From: Mycobacterium europaeum
GTDB lineage: Bacteria; Actinomycetota; Actinomycetes; Mycobacteriales; Mycobacteriaceae
Assembly: GCF_002102155.1 (NCBI RefSeq)
Contig: NZ_LQOU01000039.1
Span: forward strand, 1-64,000
DNA length: 64,000 nt
Direction of reading: 5' to 3'
Shown piece after piece: positions 35,237 to 44,013 of the stretch (its first letter is position 1; each line of letters starts with the position of its first letter). Below the pieces are notes generated by a model. The model ran no database searches and was not told where the DNA came from. It saw nothing but the letters and a program-made list of their open reading frames with translations. The translations under genes and the position numbers were made by a program.

Positions 35237-36573
35237 TCGAGCTTCCGTCGGAGGTGGCCGCCGCCCTGGAGGCGCGGGACGCGGCCGACGCGGCGCTCCG
35301 CGAGCTGAACTTTGACGCGCTGAGCCCGGTGGTCAGGCTGCGGGTGCTGGAGTGTCTCGAGACCTCGCGCCGGCGGCAGGTCGCGACGAGTCATGACCTG
35401 ATCGCGGGGCTGGCGCGCGAGGATCCCGGCGACCTGGGCGGGCCGGTTCACAAGGTCATCGGGGACTGGTTGCGGATCAGCTATGCCGAGGCATGCCGTC
35501 GAGTTCGGGACGCGAGACAGCTATCGACGCGCCTGACCCTGACCGGCGAGGTGCTGCCGCCGGAGTTGCCGGCCACCGCCCGGGCGTGGCGGAACGGCCT
35601 TCTTGATGGTCAGCACCTGCGGGTGATCCAGACCTTCGTACGCGACCTGCCAGACGCCACACCCGCCGATCAGGTGGATGCGGCCGAGCGTTTCCTGGCC
35701 CGGCAGGCGGTGGGCCTGCGTCCCGACCAGTTGCAGAAGGTCGCGAACCAGTGCGCGGTGCGGATCAACCCCGACGGAAAATTCTCCGGCGCCGACCGCG
35801 CCCGGCAGCGCGGATTCACCTGGAGTGGCCAGCGCATCGACGGGATGAGCATCGGCAAACTGGTCGCTTCCCCGGAGTTGCGGGCCAACCTGGATGCCTG
35901 GCTGGCGCGGTTCGCCGCGCCCGGCGCGTGCAACCCGGACGACGAAAAGCCCTGTGTCGACGGCGAACCCAGCGACGAGTCGGCGAGCGGCGACGTGCGC
36001 AGCCACGCGCAGCGCCAGCATGACGCGCTCAACGCGTTGGTCCGGGGCCGACTGGGCGATCCGAAACTGGGCGCGCACAACGGGTTGCCGGTCACCGTCA
36101 TCGTCTCCACCACGCTGCAGGAGCTGACGGCGGGCACCGGGCGGGCGGTCACCGGCGGCGGAACGGTGCTCCCCATGCGCGACGTGATCCGGATGGCACG
36201 CCATGCCTACCACTATCTGGCCGTCTTCGATCAACACTCCGGGCGCCCGCTGTATCTCGGCCGGACGCGGCGAATCGCCACGCCGGACCAGCGTATCGTG
36301 TTGTACGCGAAGGACCGCGGCTGCACGCATCCCGGCTGTGATGCGCCCGGCTACTGGTGCGAGGTCCACCATCTCGACGACTGGGCCACCGGCGGCCCGA
36401 CCGACGCCGACAACATCGCGTTCGCCTGCACGCCGCACCACAAGCTGATCGACAGGGGCTGGCGGACAAGGAGACTCCCGAACGGGCGCACCGAATGGAT
36501 ACCGCCGCCGCAACAGGGCCGCGGCCCGGGCACCAACGACTACCACCACCCGGAACGGCTTGCGGACCCTTGA
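35227..36573 (+). CDS. 13E12 repeat-family protein with HNH endonuclease domain
   Basis: The 448-residue protein starts MGSIELPSEVAAALEARDAA and carries the DUF222 region (roughly residues 30-330; DLGGPVHKVIGDWLRISYAEACRRV, TARAWRNGLLDGQHLRVI). The HNH nuclease at about 358-412 reads CTHPGCDAPGYWCEVHH, then DNIAFACTPHHKLID. All expected Cys and His are present. This family (REP13E12) is repeated in mycobacterial genomes and behaves as a mobile or phage-linked element; the DNA target is unknown. No terminal repeats were found around it. It is under an overlapping LexA box, and the convergent dehydrogenase stop lies 2 bases after its own stop. Confidence 0.9.
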   Translation: MGSIELPSEVAAALEARDAADAALRELNFDALSPVVRLRVLECLETSRRRQVATSHDLIAGLAREDPGDLGGPVHKVIGDWLRISYAEACRRVRDARQLSTRLTLTGEVLPPELPATARAWRNGLLDGQHLRVIQTFVRDLPDATPADQVDAAERFLARQAVGLRPDQLQKVANQCAVRINPDGKFSGADRARQRGFTWSGQRIDGMSIGKLVASPELRANLDAWLARFAAPGACNPDDEKPCVDGEPSDESASGDVRSHAQRQHDALNALVRGRLGDPKLGAHNGLPVTVIVSTTLQELTAGTGRAVTGGGTVLPMRDVIRMARHAYHYLAVFDQHSGRPLYLGRTRRIATPDQRIVLYAKDRGCTHPGCDAPGYWCEVHHLDDWATGGPTDADNIAFACTPHHKLIDRGWRTRRLPNGRTEWIPPPQQGRGPGTNDYHHPERLADP

Positions 36574-36574
36574 C

Positions 36575-37657
36575 CTAGATCTTGAACCGCCCCGCGAACC
36601 CGCGCAGTGGCAGGTCGGCGCTGGTGATGAGTCCCGGCGGCGCCGCGACGACCGATTTGATCGAGGCCAGCGCCGGCATGCCGGTGACGGTCATGCCGAT
36701 GGAGGCGAAGTTGTCCGGGTTGGACAGGTCGACGCCGGGCTTGGGGAAGATCATGTGTTTGTTGTAGATGCAGGGGTCGCCCTTGATCTGGGTGATGTAG
36801 CAGCCCTTGATGTTCCAGCTCGGGTCGGTGTGCGGGGTCATCTGCCATTCCAGGTGCGTCTCGACCCGGGGCACGCCGTCCACCATGCCCTGGTACTTGA
36901 TGTAGTTGCCGCCCAGCGAGCCCTTGGGCAGGGTGTACCAGCCCAGATCCACGTCCTTGGTGCAAGCGCCGAGCTCGTAGCTGAACTTCACCTCGTCGAG
37001 GGGCAGGTCGAAGCAATCGGCCATCATGAGCACGCTGTCGGCGAACACGCGGGTGTACTTCTCCAGCTTGGCCGGGATTTCCGGATCGTCGACCGGCTGG
37101 CCATAGCCCACCTCGATCCAGGTGTCCTTGGAGTGGTGGCATGACACGTCCACGGATTCGATCGTGGTGACGTTCTCGATGTCGGCGACGTCGGCCGAAC
37201 ACACCACGCCCAGAATCTGGTTCAGGCCCGGGTTCATCCCGGTCCCGTAGAACGTCGCGCCGCCCTTTTCGCAGGCCTCGGCCAGTAGCCGGCTCACCGG
37301 CTTGCCCGACGGGTGCGGATGGTTTTTGTCGCGGTGCCAGCCGGTGATCCAGTCGGCGGTGGTGACGACGTTGATGCCCGCCTCGAGCACCTTGACATAG
37401 AGGTCCTCGTCGGGGAACACGCCGTGGAAGGTGAGTACGTCCGGCTTGGCGGCGATGATCTCCTCGATGGTGCCGGTGGCCTTCACCCCGTTGGGCGCCA
37501 CACCGGCGAGCTCGCCGGCGTCCTTCCCGATCTTCTCCGGCGAATAGCAGTGCACGCCAATGAGTTCCAGGTCGGGCTGGGTCGCGATCCGCTTGATCAT
37601 CTCCGAACCGACGTTTCCGGTGGCCACCTGGAACACGCGGATCGGTGCGCTGGTCAT
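36575..37657 (-). CDS. NAD(P)-binding dehydrogenase with dihydrodipicolinate-reductase-like N-terminal domain
   Basis: The 360-residue protein starts MTSAPIRVFQVATGNVGSEM (Rossmann GxxG loop), followed by DLELIGVHCYSPEKIGKDAGELAG and ADWITGWHRDKNHPHPSG. The layout resembles 2,4-diaminopentanoate-dehydrogenase-like and other DapB-N-type proteins that are numerous in mycobacteria and often lie in steroid or fatty-acid degradation clusters. The exact reaction is unknown. ATG 37657 overlaps the stop of the upstream Rieske gene (ATGA), so both act in one pathway. It is not a second DapB, as it lacks the HHxxK motif. Confidence 0.83.
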   Translation of the reverse strand: MTSAPIRVFQVATGNVGSEMIKRIATQPDLELIGVHCYSPEKIGKDAGELAGVAPNGVKATGTIEEIIAAKPDVLTFHGVFPDEDLYVKVLEAGINVVTTADWITGWHRDKNHPHPSGKPVSRLLAEACEKGGATFYGTGMNPGLNQILGVVCSADVADIENVTTIESVDVSCHHSKDTWIEVGYGQPVDDPEIPAKLEKYTRVFADSVLMMADCFDLPLDEVKFSYELGACTKDVDLGWYTLPKGSLGGNYIKYQGMVDGVPRVETHLEWQMTPHTDPSWNIKGCYITQIKGDPCIYNKHMIFPKPGVDLSNPDNFASIGMTVTGMPALASIKSVVAAPPGLITSADLPLRGFAGRFKI

Positions 37658-38661
37658 TGCATTGAGCCTTCCTGTGATGCGAACGCCTCGGGGTAGAACT
37701 GTTTGGCCCACTTGCGAATTGCGGTGAAACCCTGGTACTCGTCGGTGGCCAGTGCCGGCGGGTCCGAGTAGCGCTGGTGCCGCCAGATCTCGATGTCCTG
37801 TTCGAACTGCCGGATCACTTCGCGGCCGAACTCGGCCGCCTTGCGCTCGGCGCGGTCGGGGTCTTTACCCGGCGTCCGGCCGATGTAGACCATGAACCGG
37901 ACGTCGCAGGTGAACTCGTCGACCGGGGTGACCGCGGAGATGGTGCGGTTGTCGATCATCCCCCAACTCTTGGTCACCGCGATGCCCAAGCCGCCGTTGA
38001 TGGCCTCGACACCGCTGTTGACGTCCTCGATCTTCTGCCCGTCGTCACCTTCGAACGTGATGGTGAAGTCGACGAACGACACCGGTTCGGCGAAGTCATG
38101 ACGGGTGAACACGGGCACGATGGGCGTGTTGTGCACGAATTTGAAATGCGCGAAGTCGACCCCGTTTTCGAGCACGTACTGGGGATGCAGCTCCAAGGCC
38201 TGCCGATACAACCGCTGCTGCGGGTAGTAGTCGTCGGCGCTGCTGCCGTCGCCGAACGCGGCGAAGACGTCCGGCGCGTCGAAATACGGCTCACGGCGCT
38301 CGACGTCGTGCCAGATGTAGACCGAGGCGTTGCGCTCCACCACGGGGTAGGTGCGGATGCGACGGCCCCGGTTGGGCCGGTCCTGGTAGGGAATGCAGAC
38401 GTTGCGGCCCTCCTGGCTCCATTGCCAGCCGTGGAACGGGCACTGCAACACCTCGCCGACGACCGTGCCGCCATAACCCAGATGCGCGCCGAGGTGCTCG
38501 CAGTAGGCGTTCATCACGGTGAGCTGACCGGACTCGGCCCGCCACGCGACCATCTCCTGCCCGAAGTACTTCATCGTGTGCACGTCGCCCACGCCGATCT
38601 CGTCGGACCAGGCGACCTGGAACCAGCCGGTTGGTGTCATCGACAACGGCGGCTTAGCCAT
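37654..38661 (-). CDS. Rieske non-haem iron oxygenase, KshA-like
   Basis: The 335-residue oxygenase starts at the ATG at 38661 (MAKPPLSMTPTGWFQVAW). The Rieske cluster ligands are in CEHLGAHLG and CPFHGWQW (CxH...CxxH, about residues 54-76). The mononuclear iron region is around NGVDFAHFKFVHNT with two His. The arrangement matches the oxygenase part of 3-ketosteroid 9-alpha-hydroxylase and relatives, which need a separate ferredoxin reductase not found nearby. It probably oxidises a hydrophobic ring compound. It is followed by the dehydrogenase and preceded divergently by a TetR regulator. Confidence 0.87.
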   Translation of the reverse strand: MAKPPLSMTPTGWFQVAWSDEIGVGDVHTMKYFGQEMVAWRAESGQLTVMNAYCEHLGAHLGYGGTVVGEVLQCPFHGWQWSQEGRNVCIPYQDRPNRGRRIRTYPVVERNASVYIWHDVERREPYFDAPDVFAAFGDGSSADDYYPQQRLYRQALELHPQYVLENGVDFAHFKFVHNTPIVPVFTRHDFAEPVSFVDFTITFEGDDGQKIEDVNSGVEAINGGLGIAVTKSWGMIDNRTISAVTPVDEFTCDVRFMVYIGRTPGKDPDRAERKAAEFGREVIRQFEQDIEIWRHQRYSDPPALATDEYQGFTAIRKWAKQFYPEAFASQEGSMQ

Positions 38662-38753
38662 GCGGGATCCCTCCTTGGCAGAAATGATAGGCGGGACGCT
38701 CAGCCAAATCAAAGTACCCTCTATGAAACCCTGGGGCGCGCTAGGCTCGGCAG

Positions 38754-39404
38754 ATGACTCGGCAGGTTAGCCCGGCCGGAACCGCGAGCCGGCGCCCCAA
38801 TCGGCGTGGCAACGCCACGCGAGAAAGCATGCTCGAAGCCGCGCTCAAGTCGTTGGCCTCCGGCGACCCGGGTTCGGTGTCGGCCAACCGCATCGCCAAG
38901 GAGATCGGCGCCACCTGGGGCGCCGTGCAGTACCAGTTCGGCGACACCGACGGTTTCTGGGCGGCCGTGCTGCACCGCACCGCCGAACGGCGCGCGGCGA
39001 CATTCTCGACCCTGTCGACCCCGGTCTCACCGGACGCGCCCCTGCGCGAGCGGGTCGGCGCGATCGTCGACACCCTCTACGACGGGTTGGCGTCGCCGGA
39101 TTCCCGGGCGATCGAGAACCTGCGGGCGGCGCTCCCCCGCGACCCCGGCGAGCTCGAGCGCCTGTTCCCGCGCACCGCCGCCGAGCTGTTCTCCTGGGGC
39201 AAGAGCTGGCTGGAAACCTGCCAGAACGCCTTCGCCGGCCTGGACGTCGACCCCGATCGGGTGCGCGAGGTGGCCGCCCTGATCCCCGGCGCGATGCGCG
39301 GCCTGGTGTCCGAGCGGCAGCTCGGCTCCTACGCCGACCTGGACATGGCGCGGCGCGGCCTGACCAACGCGCTGGCCGCCTACCTGGAGCAATCACGTCC
39401 GTGA
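38754..39404 (+). CDS. TetR-family transcriptional regulator
   Basis: The 216-residue protein has an N-terminal HTH (RESMLEAALKSLASGDPGSVSANRIAKEIGATWGAVQYQFGDTDGFWAAVL, about 22-75) and a helical ligand-binding part. It is divergent from the Rieske oxygenase gene across 92 bases, the typical arrangement for a repressor of the operon 38661-36575. No clear long palindrome was found in that gap. Its stop overlaps the GNAT start (GTGA). The ligand is unknown. Confidence 0.87.
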   Translation: MTRQVSPAGTASRRPNRRGNATRESMLEAALKSLASGDPGSVSANRIAKEIGATWGAVQYQFGDTDGFWAAVLHRTAERRAATFSTLSTPVSPDAPLRERVGAIVDTLYDGLASPDSRAIENLRAALPRDPGELERLFPRTAAELFSWGKSWLETCQNAFAGLDVDPDRVREVAALIPGAMRGLVSERQLGSYADLDMARRGLTNALAAYLEQSRP

Positions 39405-39925
39405 CGACCGGCGACATCCCGTGCGACATCGCGATCCGCCGAGCCGCCCCGAGCGATCTCGCCCGGGTCGCCGAGATGCACTATCCGGTCTGGCGGCAGT
39501 CCTGGGCCGGCGTGCTGCCGGACGCCACGCTCGACCTCCTCGGATCGCCGCGGCGCTGGGCCATCCTGGCGTACCCGGGCATTCTGCGGCGCAGGCGCTG
39601 GAGCATGTGGCTGGCCGAATCCGGTTCGCGGACAATCGGTATGACGATCTTCGGCCCCGATCCCGCGAACCCCGAGCAGATCGAACTCGATTCGCTCTAC
39701 ATCGCCGCCGACCGCCAGCGCCACGGTGTCGGAATGCGCCTGCTGGCCACGGCCCTGACCGAGAGCCCGCCCGGAGACGTCGTCCTGTGGTGCGCCGAAC
39801 ACAACACTCAGGCGCGACTCTTCTACGAGAAGAACGACTTTCGCGCCGACGGGCGCACCCTGGACTGGGAGCCGCTGCCCGGTGTCAAGATCGCCCATCG
39901 GGGCTATCGGCTCCGTCGGCGTTAG
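39401..39925 (+). CDS. GNAT-family N-acetyltransferase
   Basis: The 174-residue protein starts with the GTG at 39401 overlapping the TetR stop. It has the GNAT layout: IAIRRAAPSDLARVAEMHYPVWRQSW, IELDSLYIAADRQRHGVGMRLLATAL (acetyl-CoA motif A) and LWCAEHNTQARLFYEKNDFRADG (motif B). The FYEKNDF segment is typical of the family. The acceptor amine is unknown. It is convergent with the SRPBCC gene, the stops 17 bases apart. Confidence 0.85.
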   Translation: MTTGDIPCDIAIRRAAPSDLARVAEMHYPVWRQSWAGVLPDATLDLLGSPRRWAILAYPGILRRRRWSMWLAESGSRTIGMTIFGPDPANPEQIELDSLYIAADRQRHGVGMRLLATALTESPPGDVVLWCAEHNTQARLFYEKNDFRADGRTLDWEPLPGVKIAHRGYRLRRR

Positions 39926-39941
39926 CTTCGGCGGCCGCCGG

Positions 39942-40403
39942 CTACTCGGACTCGGCGCGCTGCTTGAGGCGCTGCAAGGTGAGCCGGATGTGTTCGGTGT
40001 TGGCGGCCACGCGATCCGGAACACCGGTGGCCCTGCCGGCGAGCTTGCGGAACCAGCGGGGCCTGCGGTCCCAGGTACTCTCGGTGACCCGGCAGCCGCC
40101 GTCGGCGGCCACGATGTCGTATTGCCAGCGCGCGATCGGAAGGACGGTGTGTCGCACATCGAACGCGAAGACGCGGCCCGGTTCCGCGTCGGTGACGTTG
40201 CACGTGGTGCTCCAGCGTCGTTTGCCGCTTTCGTTGTGACCGGTGAACACGGCCCCGGGCCGCGCGGCATCGCCTTTGCGCCACTCCATCGCCACCGCCT
40301 CCTCGGCGAACGAGGCCAGCGTCGGCAGGTCGGTGAGGAGCCGATACACCACCTCGGGGCGGGCGTCGACCTGCACGGTGGCCGTCACGCACGGATCAGT
40401 CAT
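39942..40403 (-). CDS. SRPBCC/polyketide-cyclase-like ligand-binding protein
   Basis: The start at 40403 (MTDPCVTATVQVDARPEVVYRLLTDLP) gives 153 residues in the START/Bet v1-like SRPBCC pattern: hydrophobic beta strands around GAVFTGHNE, RVTESTWDRRP and a long C-terminal helix VAANTEHIRLTLQRLKQRAE. Members bind hydrophobic ligands or act as cyclases or coenzyme-Q-type factors. It is divergent from ald with 100 bases between starts. In M. tuberculosis the place next to ald is held by aldR, so this gene sits where a regulator would be. Confidence 0.8.
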   Translation of the reverse strand: MTDPCVTATVQVDARPEVVYRLLTDLPTLASFAEEAVAMEWRKGDAARPGAVFTGHNESGKRRWSTTCNVTDAEPGRVFAFDVRHTVLPIARWQYDIVAADGGCRVTESTWDRRPRWFRKLAGRATGVPDRVAANTEHIRLTLQRLKQRAESE

Positions 40404-40503
40404 CCGCCGATCATAGCCAGCACGCGCCGGATCCCACCGTGATTGCGGCCCCTCCGAACTTTCTCCACACTTGAGTGCGAACCGTCCAGAGCGAGGGGCA
40501 AGC

Positions 40504-41619
40504 ATGCGAGTCGGCGTACCGACCGAGACCAAGGTCAACGAGTTCAGAGTGGCCATCACCCCTGCCGGCGTCGCCGAACTGACCCGCCGCGGCCACGAAG
40601 TGCTCGTGCAGGCCGGCGCCGGGGACGGGTCGTCCATCCCCGACGACGAGTTCAAGGCGGCGGGCGCCCGATTGGCCGACTCGGCCGAACAGGTGTGGGC
40701 CGAGGCCGACCTGCTGCTCAAGGTGAAGGAACCGATTGAGCCCGAGTACGGCCTCCTGCGCCGGGATCAGGTGCTCTTCACCTATCTGCACCTGGCCGCC
40801 TCCCGCACCTGCACCCAAGCGCTATTGGCTTCCGGCACAACGTCGATCGCCTACGAGACTGTGCAGGCGGCCGACGGCACGTTGCCGTTGCTGGCGCCGA
40901 TGAGCGAGGTCGCCGGCCGGCTCTCGGCCCAGGTCGGCGCCTACCACCTGATGCGCACGCACGGCGGCCGCGGCGTACTGATGGGCGGGGTCCCGGGCGT
41001 CAAGCCGGCCGACGTCGTGGTGATCGGTGCGGGTACGGCCGGCTACAACGCCGCCCGGGTCGCAAACGGCATGGGCGCGAACGTGACGGTCCTCGACGTC
41101 AACATCGGCAAGCTGCGCGTGCTCGATGCCGAATTCGGCGGACAGGTCCGCACGCGCTACTCGTCGGCCTACGAGCTGGAGGGCACCGTCACGCGCGCCG
41201 ACCTGCTGATCGGCGCGGTCCTGTTGCCGGGCGGCAAGGCACCGGAGCTGGTTCCCAATTCGCTTGTGGCACAGATGAAGCCGGGCGCGGTGTTGGTGGA
41301 CATCTCCATCGACCAGGGCGGCTGTTTCGCGGATTCCCGGCCGACCACACACGACGACCCGACGTTCGCCGTGTACGACAAGCAGTTCTACTGCGTGGCG
41401 AACATGCCCAGCGCGGTGCCCAAGACGTCCACCGTGGCGCTGACCAATGCGACCATGCCGTACGTGCTCGAACTGGCCGACCGCGGCTGGCGGGCGGCGT
41501 GCCGATCGGATCCCGCTCTGGCGAAAGGCCTTTCGACGCACGACGGCGGGCTGCTGTCCGAACCGGTGGCCACCGACCTGGACTTGCCGTTCACCGATCC
41601 GGCGGGCCTGCTGACCTAA
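40504..41619 (+). CDS. ald: L-alanine dehydrogenase
   Basis: The 371-residue protein starts MRVGVPTETKVNEFRVAITP with the substrate Lys/Arg region, has YLHLA with the active-site His, and GAGTAGYNAARVANGMGANVTVLDVN for NAD. It interconverts alanine and pyruvate plus ammonia and serves nitrogen and redox balance during low oxygen. The length equals that recalled for M. tuberculosis Ald, where a frameshift in M. bovis inactivates it; here the frame is open. No aldR gene is seen nearby. Confidence 0.96.
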   Translation: MRVGVPTETKVNEFRVAITPAGVAELTRRGHEVLVQAGAGDGSSIPDDEFKAAGARLADSAEQVWAEADLLLKVKEPIEPEYGLLRRDQVLFTYLHLAASRTCTQALLASGTTSIAYETVQAADGTLPLLAPMSEVAGRLSAQVGAYHLMRTHGGRGVLMGGVPGVKPADVVVIGAGTAGYNAARVANGMGANVTVLDVNIGKLRVLDAEFGGQVRTRYSSAYELEGTVTRADLLIGAVLLPGGKAPELVPNSLVAQMKPGAVLVDISIDQGGCFADSRPTTHDDPTFAVYDKQFYCVANMPSAVPKTSTVALTNATMPYVLELADRGWRAACRSDPALAKGLSTHDGGLLSEPVATDLDLPFTDPAGLLT

Positions 41620-42641
41620 TCGCGCTCCACCAGGCTGTCGATGATGTCGGCCGCCGGCCCCGCCTTCGCCTCCTTGAACGACGTTCCGGCCCACAGCGGT
41701 ATCCCGTTCGGGTCCTCCAGGGCGGCCGCCGCCTCCCGGATCGGGGTGGTCATCTGGTTGACCTCCGGGTAGCCCAGCGGCGCCACGTTGTCGAGCAGGC
41801 GGGTGAAGTTGTTCTCCAGGCCGCGCGCGTAGCGGCCCGAGAAGGCGCGCGTGACGACGGTGGTGCCGAAGACCGGATTCTTCAGGGCGGTGCGGTGCGC
41901 GGCGCTGGTGCCGGCTTCGTCGCTGAGCAGCAGCGCGGTGCCGACCTGTGCGGCAACGGCGCCCCGGTGCAGCACCGCCGCGACGTCGCGCGCGGTGCCC
42001 AGCCCACCGGCCGCGATGACCGGGACGTCGTGCGCATGGCGGATGCGGTCGATCAGATGGTGCAGCGATTCATTGCTGGGCTCCATGTCGGGGGCGAACG
42101 TGCCCCGGTGCCCGCCCGCGTCGGGGCCCTGCACAATCAGGCTGTCCGCGCCGGCGGCGACGGCCACGCCCGCCTCGTACACCGACGTCACCGTGACCAT
42201 CACCAGCAGGCCCAGCGCCCCCAGTCTCCGGATGACGTCGGGTGGCGGGACACCGAAGGTGAACGAGACCAGCTCGGGCCGCACGTCGGCCACCACTTCG
42301 AGCTTGCGCTCCCAGTCGTCGTCGTCGCCGTATTGCGGGTGTCCGACCTCGACCTGGTAGTAGTCGGCGATCTCCTCGAGTTCCTCGGCGTAGTAGTCCA
42401 GCGCCACCCAGTCCGCGACGCTGGGCTGGGGAACGAACAGGTTGACGCCGAGCGGGCCGGTGGTGGCCGCGCGCGCGGCGGCGATGTCCTCGGCGAACCG
42501 CTCCGCGCTGCGGTGGCCGCCGGGGACGAAGCCGAGCCCGCCCGCGTTGGACACCGCCGCGGCCAGCTCGGGCGTGCCCGGTCCGCCGGCCATCGGCGCA
42601 CCCACGATGGGCACCATGATGTCCCAAAAGCCCAGTACCAC
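41616..42641 (-). CDS. Nitronate monooxygenase-like FMN protein (Rv2781c-like)
   Basis: The 341-residue TIM-barrel flavoprotein starts FWDIMVPIVGAPMAGGPGTPEL, the first FMN strand, with GVNLFVPQ, VQGPDAGGHRG and PVIAAGGLGTARDVAAVL for phosphate binding, then QVGTALLLSDEAG. It matches the class I nitronate monooxygenase/2-nitropropane dioxygenase family; it may detoxify propionate 3-nitronate. The stop overlaps that of ald by 4 bases. The start is a GTG, a few bases from the pepR stop. Confidence 0.88.
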   Translation of the reverse strand: MVLGFWDIMVPIVGAPMAGGPGTPELAAAVSNAGGLGFVPGGHRSAERFAEDIAAARAATTGPLGVNLFVPQPSVADWVALDYYAEELEEIADYYQVEVGHPQYGDDDDWERKLEVVADVRPELVSFTFGVPPPDVIRRLGALGLLVMVTVTSVYEAGVAVAAGADSLIVQGPDAGGHRGTFAPDMEPSNESLHHLIDRIRHAHDVPVIAAGGLGTARDVAAVLHRGAVAAQVGTALLLSDEAGTSAAHRTALKNPVFGTTVVTRAFSGRYARGLENNFTRLLDNVAPLGYPEVNQMTTPIREAAAALEDPNGIPLWAGTSFKEAKAGPAADIIDSLVERD

Positions 42642-42645
42642 GGAG

Positions 42646-44013
42646 CTAATTTACCATCGCCCGAAGTCGTTGGGGCAGTGACCGTTTGGAGGCATAGGGC
42701 CCCAGGACGGCGGCGCCGTAGGGCTGGCTCAGCAGCCGGCGGGCAACCGCGTTGACCTCCTCGACCGTCACCTGGTCGATTTGCCGCAGGGTGTGCTCGA
42801 TGCTGCGGTGCTCGCCGTAGTTCAGTTCGTTGCGGCCCAGACGGCTCATCCGCGAGCTGGAATCCTCCAAACCGAGGACCAGCCCGCCGCGCAACGACCC
42901 CTTCGCGATGCGGCACTCCGCCTCGGTGATGCCGTCGCGGGCCACCGACTCGAGGACCTCGTTGGTGACCTGCATCACCTCGGCGAACCGCTCGGGCTGG
43001 CAGGCGGCATAGATAGACAGCGCGCCACTGTCGGCAAAGATGTCCACCGTCGAGTAGACCGAGTAGGCCAGCCCGCGCAACTCGCGAACTTCTTGGAACA
43101 GCCGGGAACTCAGGCCGCCGCCCAGCGCGCTGTGCAACACCGACAGCGCCCAGCGGTGCCGCCAGCTACGCCCCGGGGTACGCACGCCCAGCGACACATG
43201 GGTCTGCTCGGCGTCCCGGTTGCCCAGCATCAACCGGGGCTGTCCGGTCACCCGTCCGGCGCCCTTGCGCGGGGCGATGGGCCGGCGCCCGCGGACCAGG
43301 TGCGGCCCGAAGTGCATACGCACCAGCGCCACGACCTCGTCGTGGTCGACGTTGCCGGCCACCGCGACCACCATGCGGTCCGGCGTGTAGCGGCGCACGT
43401 GGAACGAGTGCAGCTGCGTCCGGGTCATCGACGACACCGACTGCGCGGTGCCGATCACCGGCCGGCCCACCGGGTGATCGCCGAACATCGCGCCCAGGAA
43501 CATGTCCCCCAGCGCGTCCTCGGGGTCGTCGTCGCGCATCGCGATCTCTTCGAGCACCACGTCGCGCTCCAGCTCGACGTCTTCGGCGGCGCAGCGGCCG
43601 TTGAGCACGACGTCGGCCACCAGGTCGACGGCCAGCTCCAGGTCGCTGTCGAGCACGTGCGCGTAGTAGCAGGTGTGCTCCTTGGCCGTGAAGGCGTTCA
43701 GCTCCCCGCCGACGGCGTCCATCGCCTGCGCGATGTCCACGGCACTGCGGGTGGGCGTCGACTTGAACAGCAGATGCTCGAGGAAGTGGGCCGCGCCCGC
43801 CACGGTGGCACCCTCGTCGCGCGAGCCGACGCCGACCCAGACGCCGACGGACGCGGAGCGCACCGATGGCAGGTACTCGGTGACGACCCGCAGACCGCCC
43901 GGAAGCGTGCTGCGGCGCAGCGCGGACTGGCGGTCCGGTTCCGCCGTGGCGGTGTGCTTGCCGCGCCGCAACGCGGCGACAGCCGCTGGCCTTCCTGGGT
44001 CAGCTAGCGGCAT
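42646..44013 (-). CDS. pepR: M16-family zinc protease PepR
   Basis: The start at 44013 (MPLADPGRPAAVAALRR) gives 455 residues; this start lies within the end of gpsI and overlaps it by 14 bases. The zinc motif HFLEH with a downstream Glu (HxxEH) is intact, along with GGELNAFTAKEHTCYYAHV and RFAEVMQVTNEVLESVARDG. It ends RLRAMVN. The family degrades peptides in the cytosol and is usually next to gpsI. In M. tuberculosis the ortholog is PepR (Rv2782c). An alternative later start (around TLPGGLRVVTEYLP) is possible, but the motif would be unaffected. Confidence 0.92.
   Translation of the reverse strand: MPLADPGRPAAVAALRRGKHTATAEPDRQSALRRSTLPGGLRVVTEYLPSVRSASVGVWVGVGSRDEGATVAGAAHFLEHLLFKSTPTRSAVDIAQAMDAVGGELNAFTAKEHTCYYAHVLDSDLELAVDLVADVVLNGRCAAEDVELERDVVLEEIAMRDDDPEDALGDMFLGAMFGDHPVGRPVIGTAQSVSSMTRTQLHSFHVRRYTPDRMVVAVAGNVDHDEVVALVRMHFGPHLVRGRRPIAPRKGAGRVTGQPRLMLGNRDAEQTHVSLGVRTPGRSWRHRWALSVLHSALGGGLSSRLFQEVRELRGLAYSVYSTVDIFADSGALSIYAACQPERFAEVMQVTNEVLESVARDGITEAECRIAKGSLRGGLVLGLEDSSSRMSRLGRNELNYGEHRSIEHTLRQIDQVTVEEVNAVARRLLSQPYGAAVLGPYASKRSLPQRLRAMVN

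Noticed and set aside
38746..38765. Direct repeat CTCGGCAG, 12-base period, at the TetR start
   Set aside because: Only 8 bases, overlaps the coding start, and is not a palindrome expected for TetR operators.
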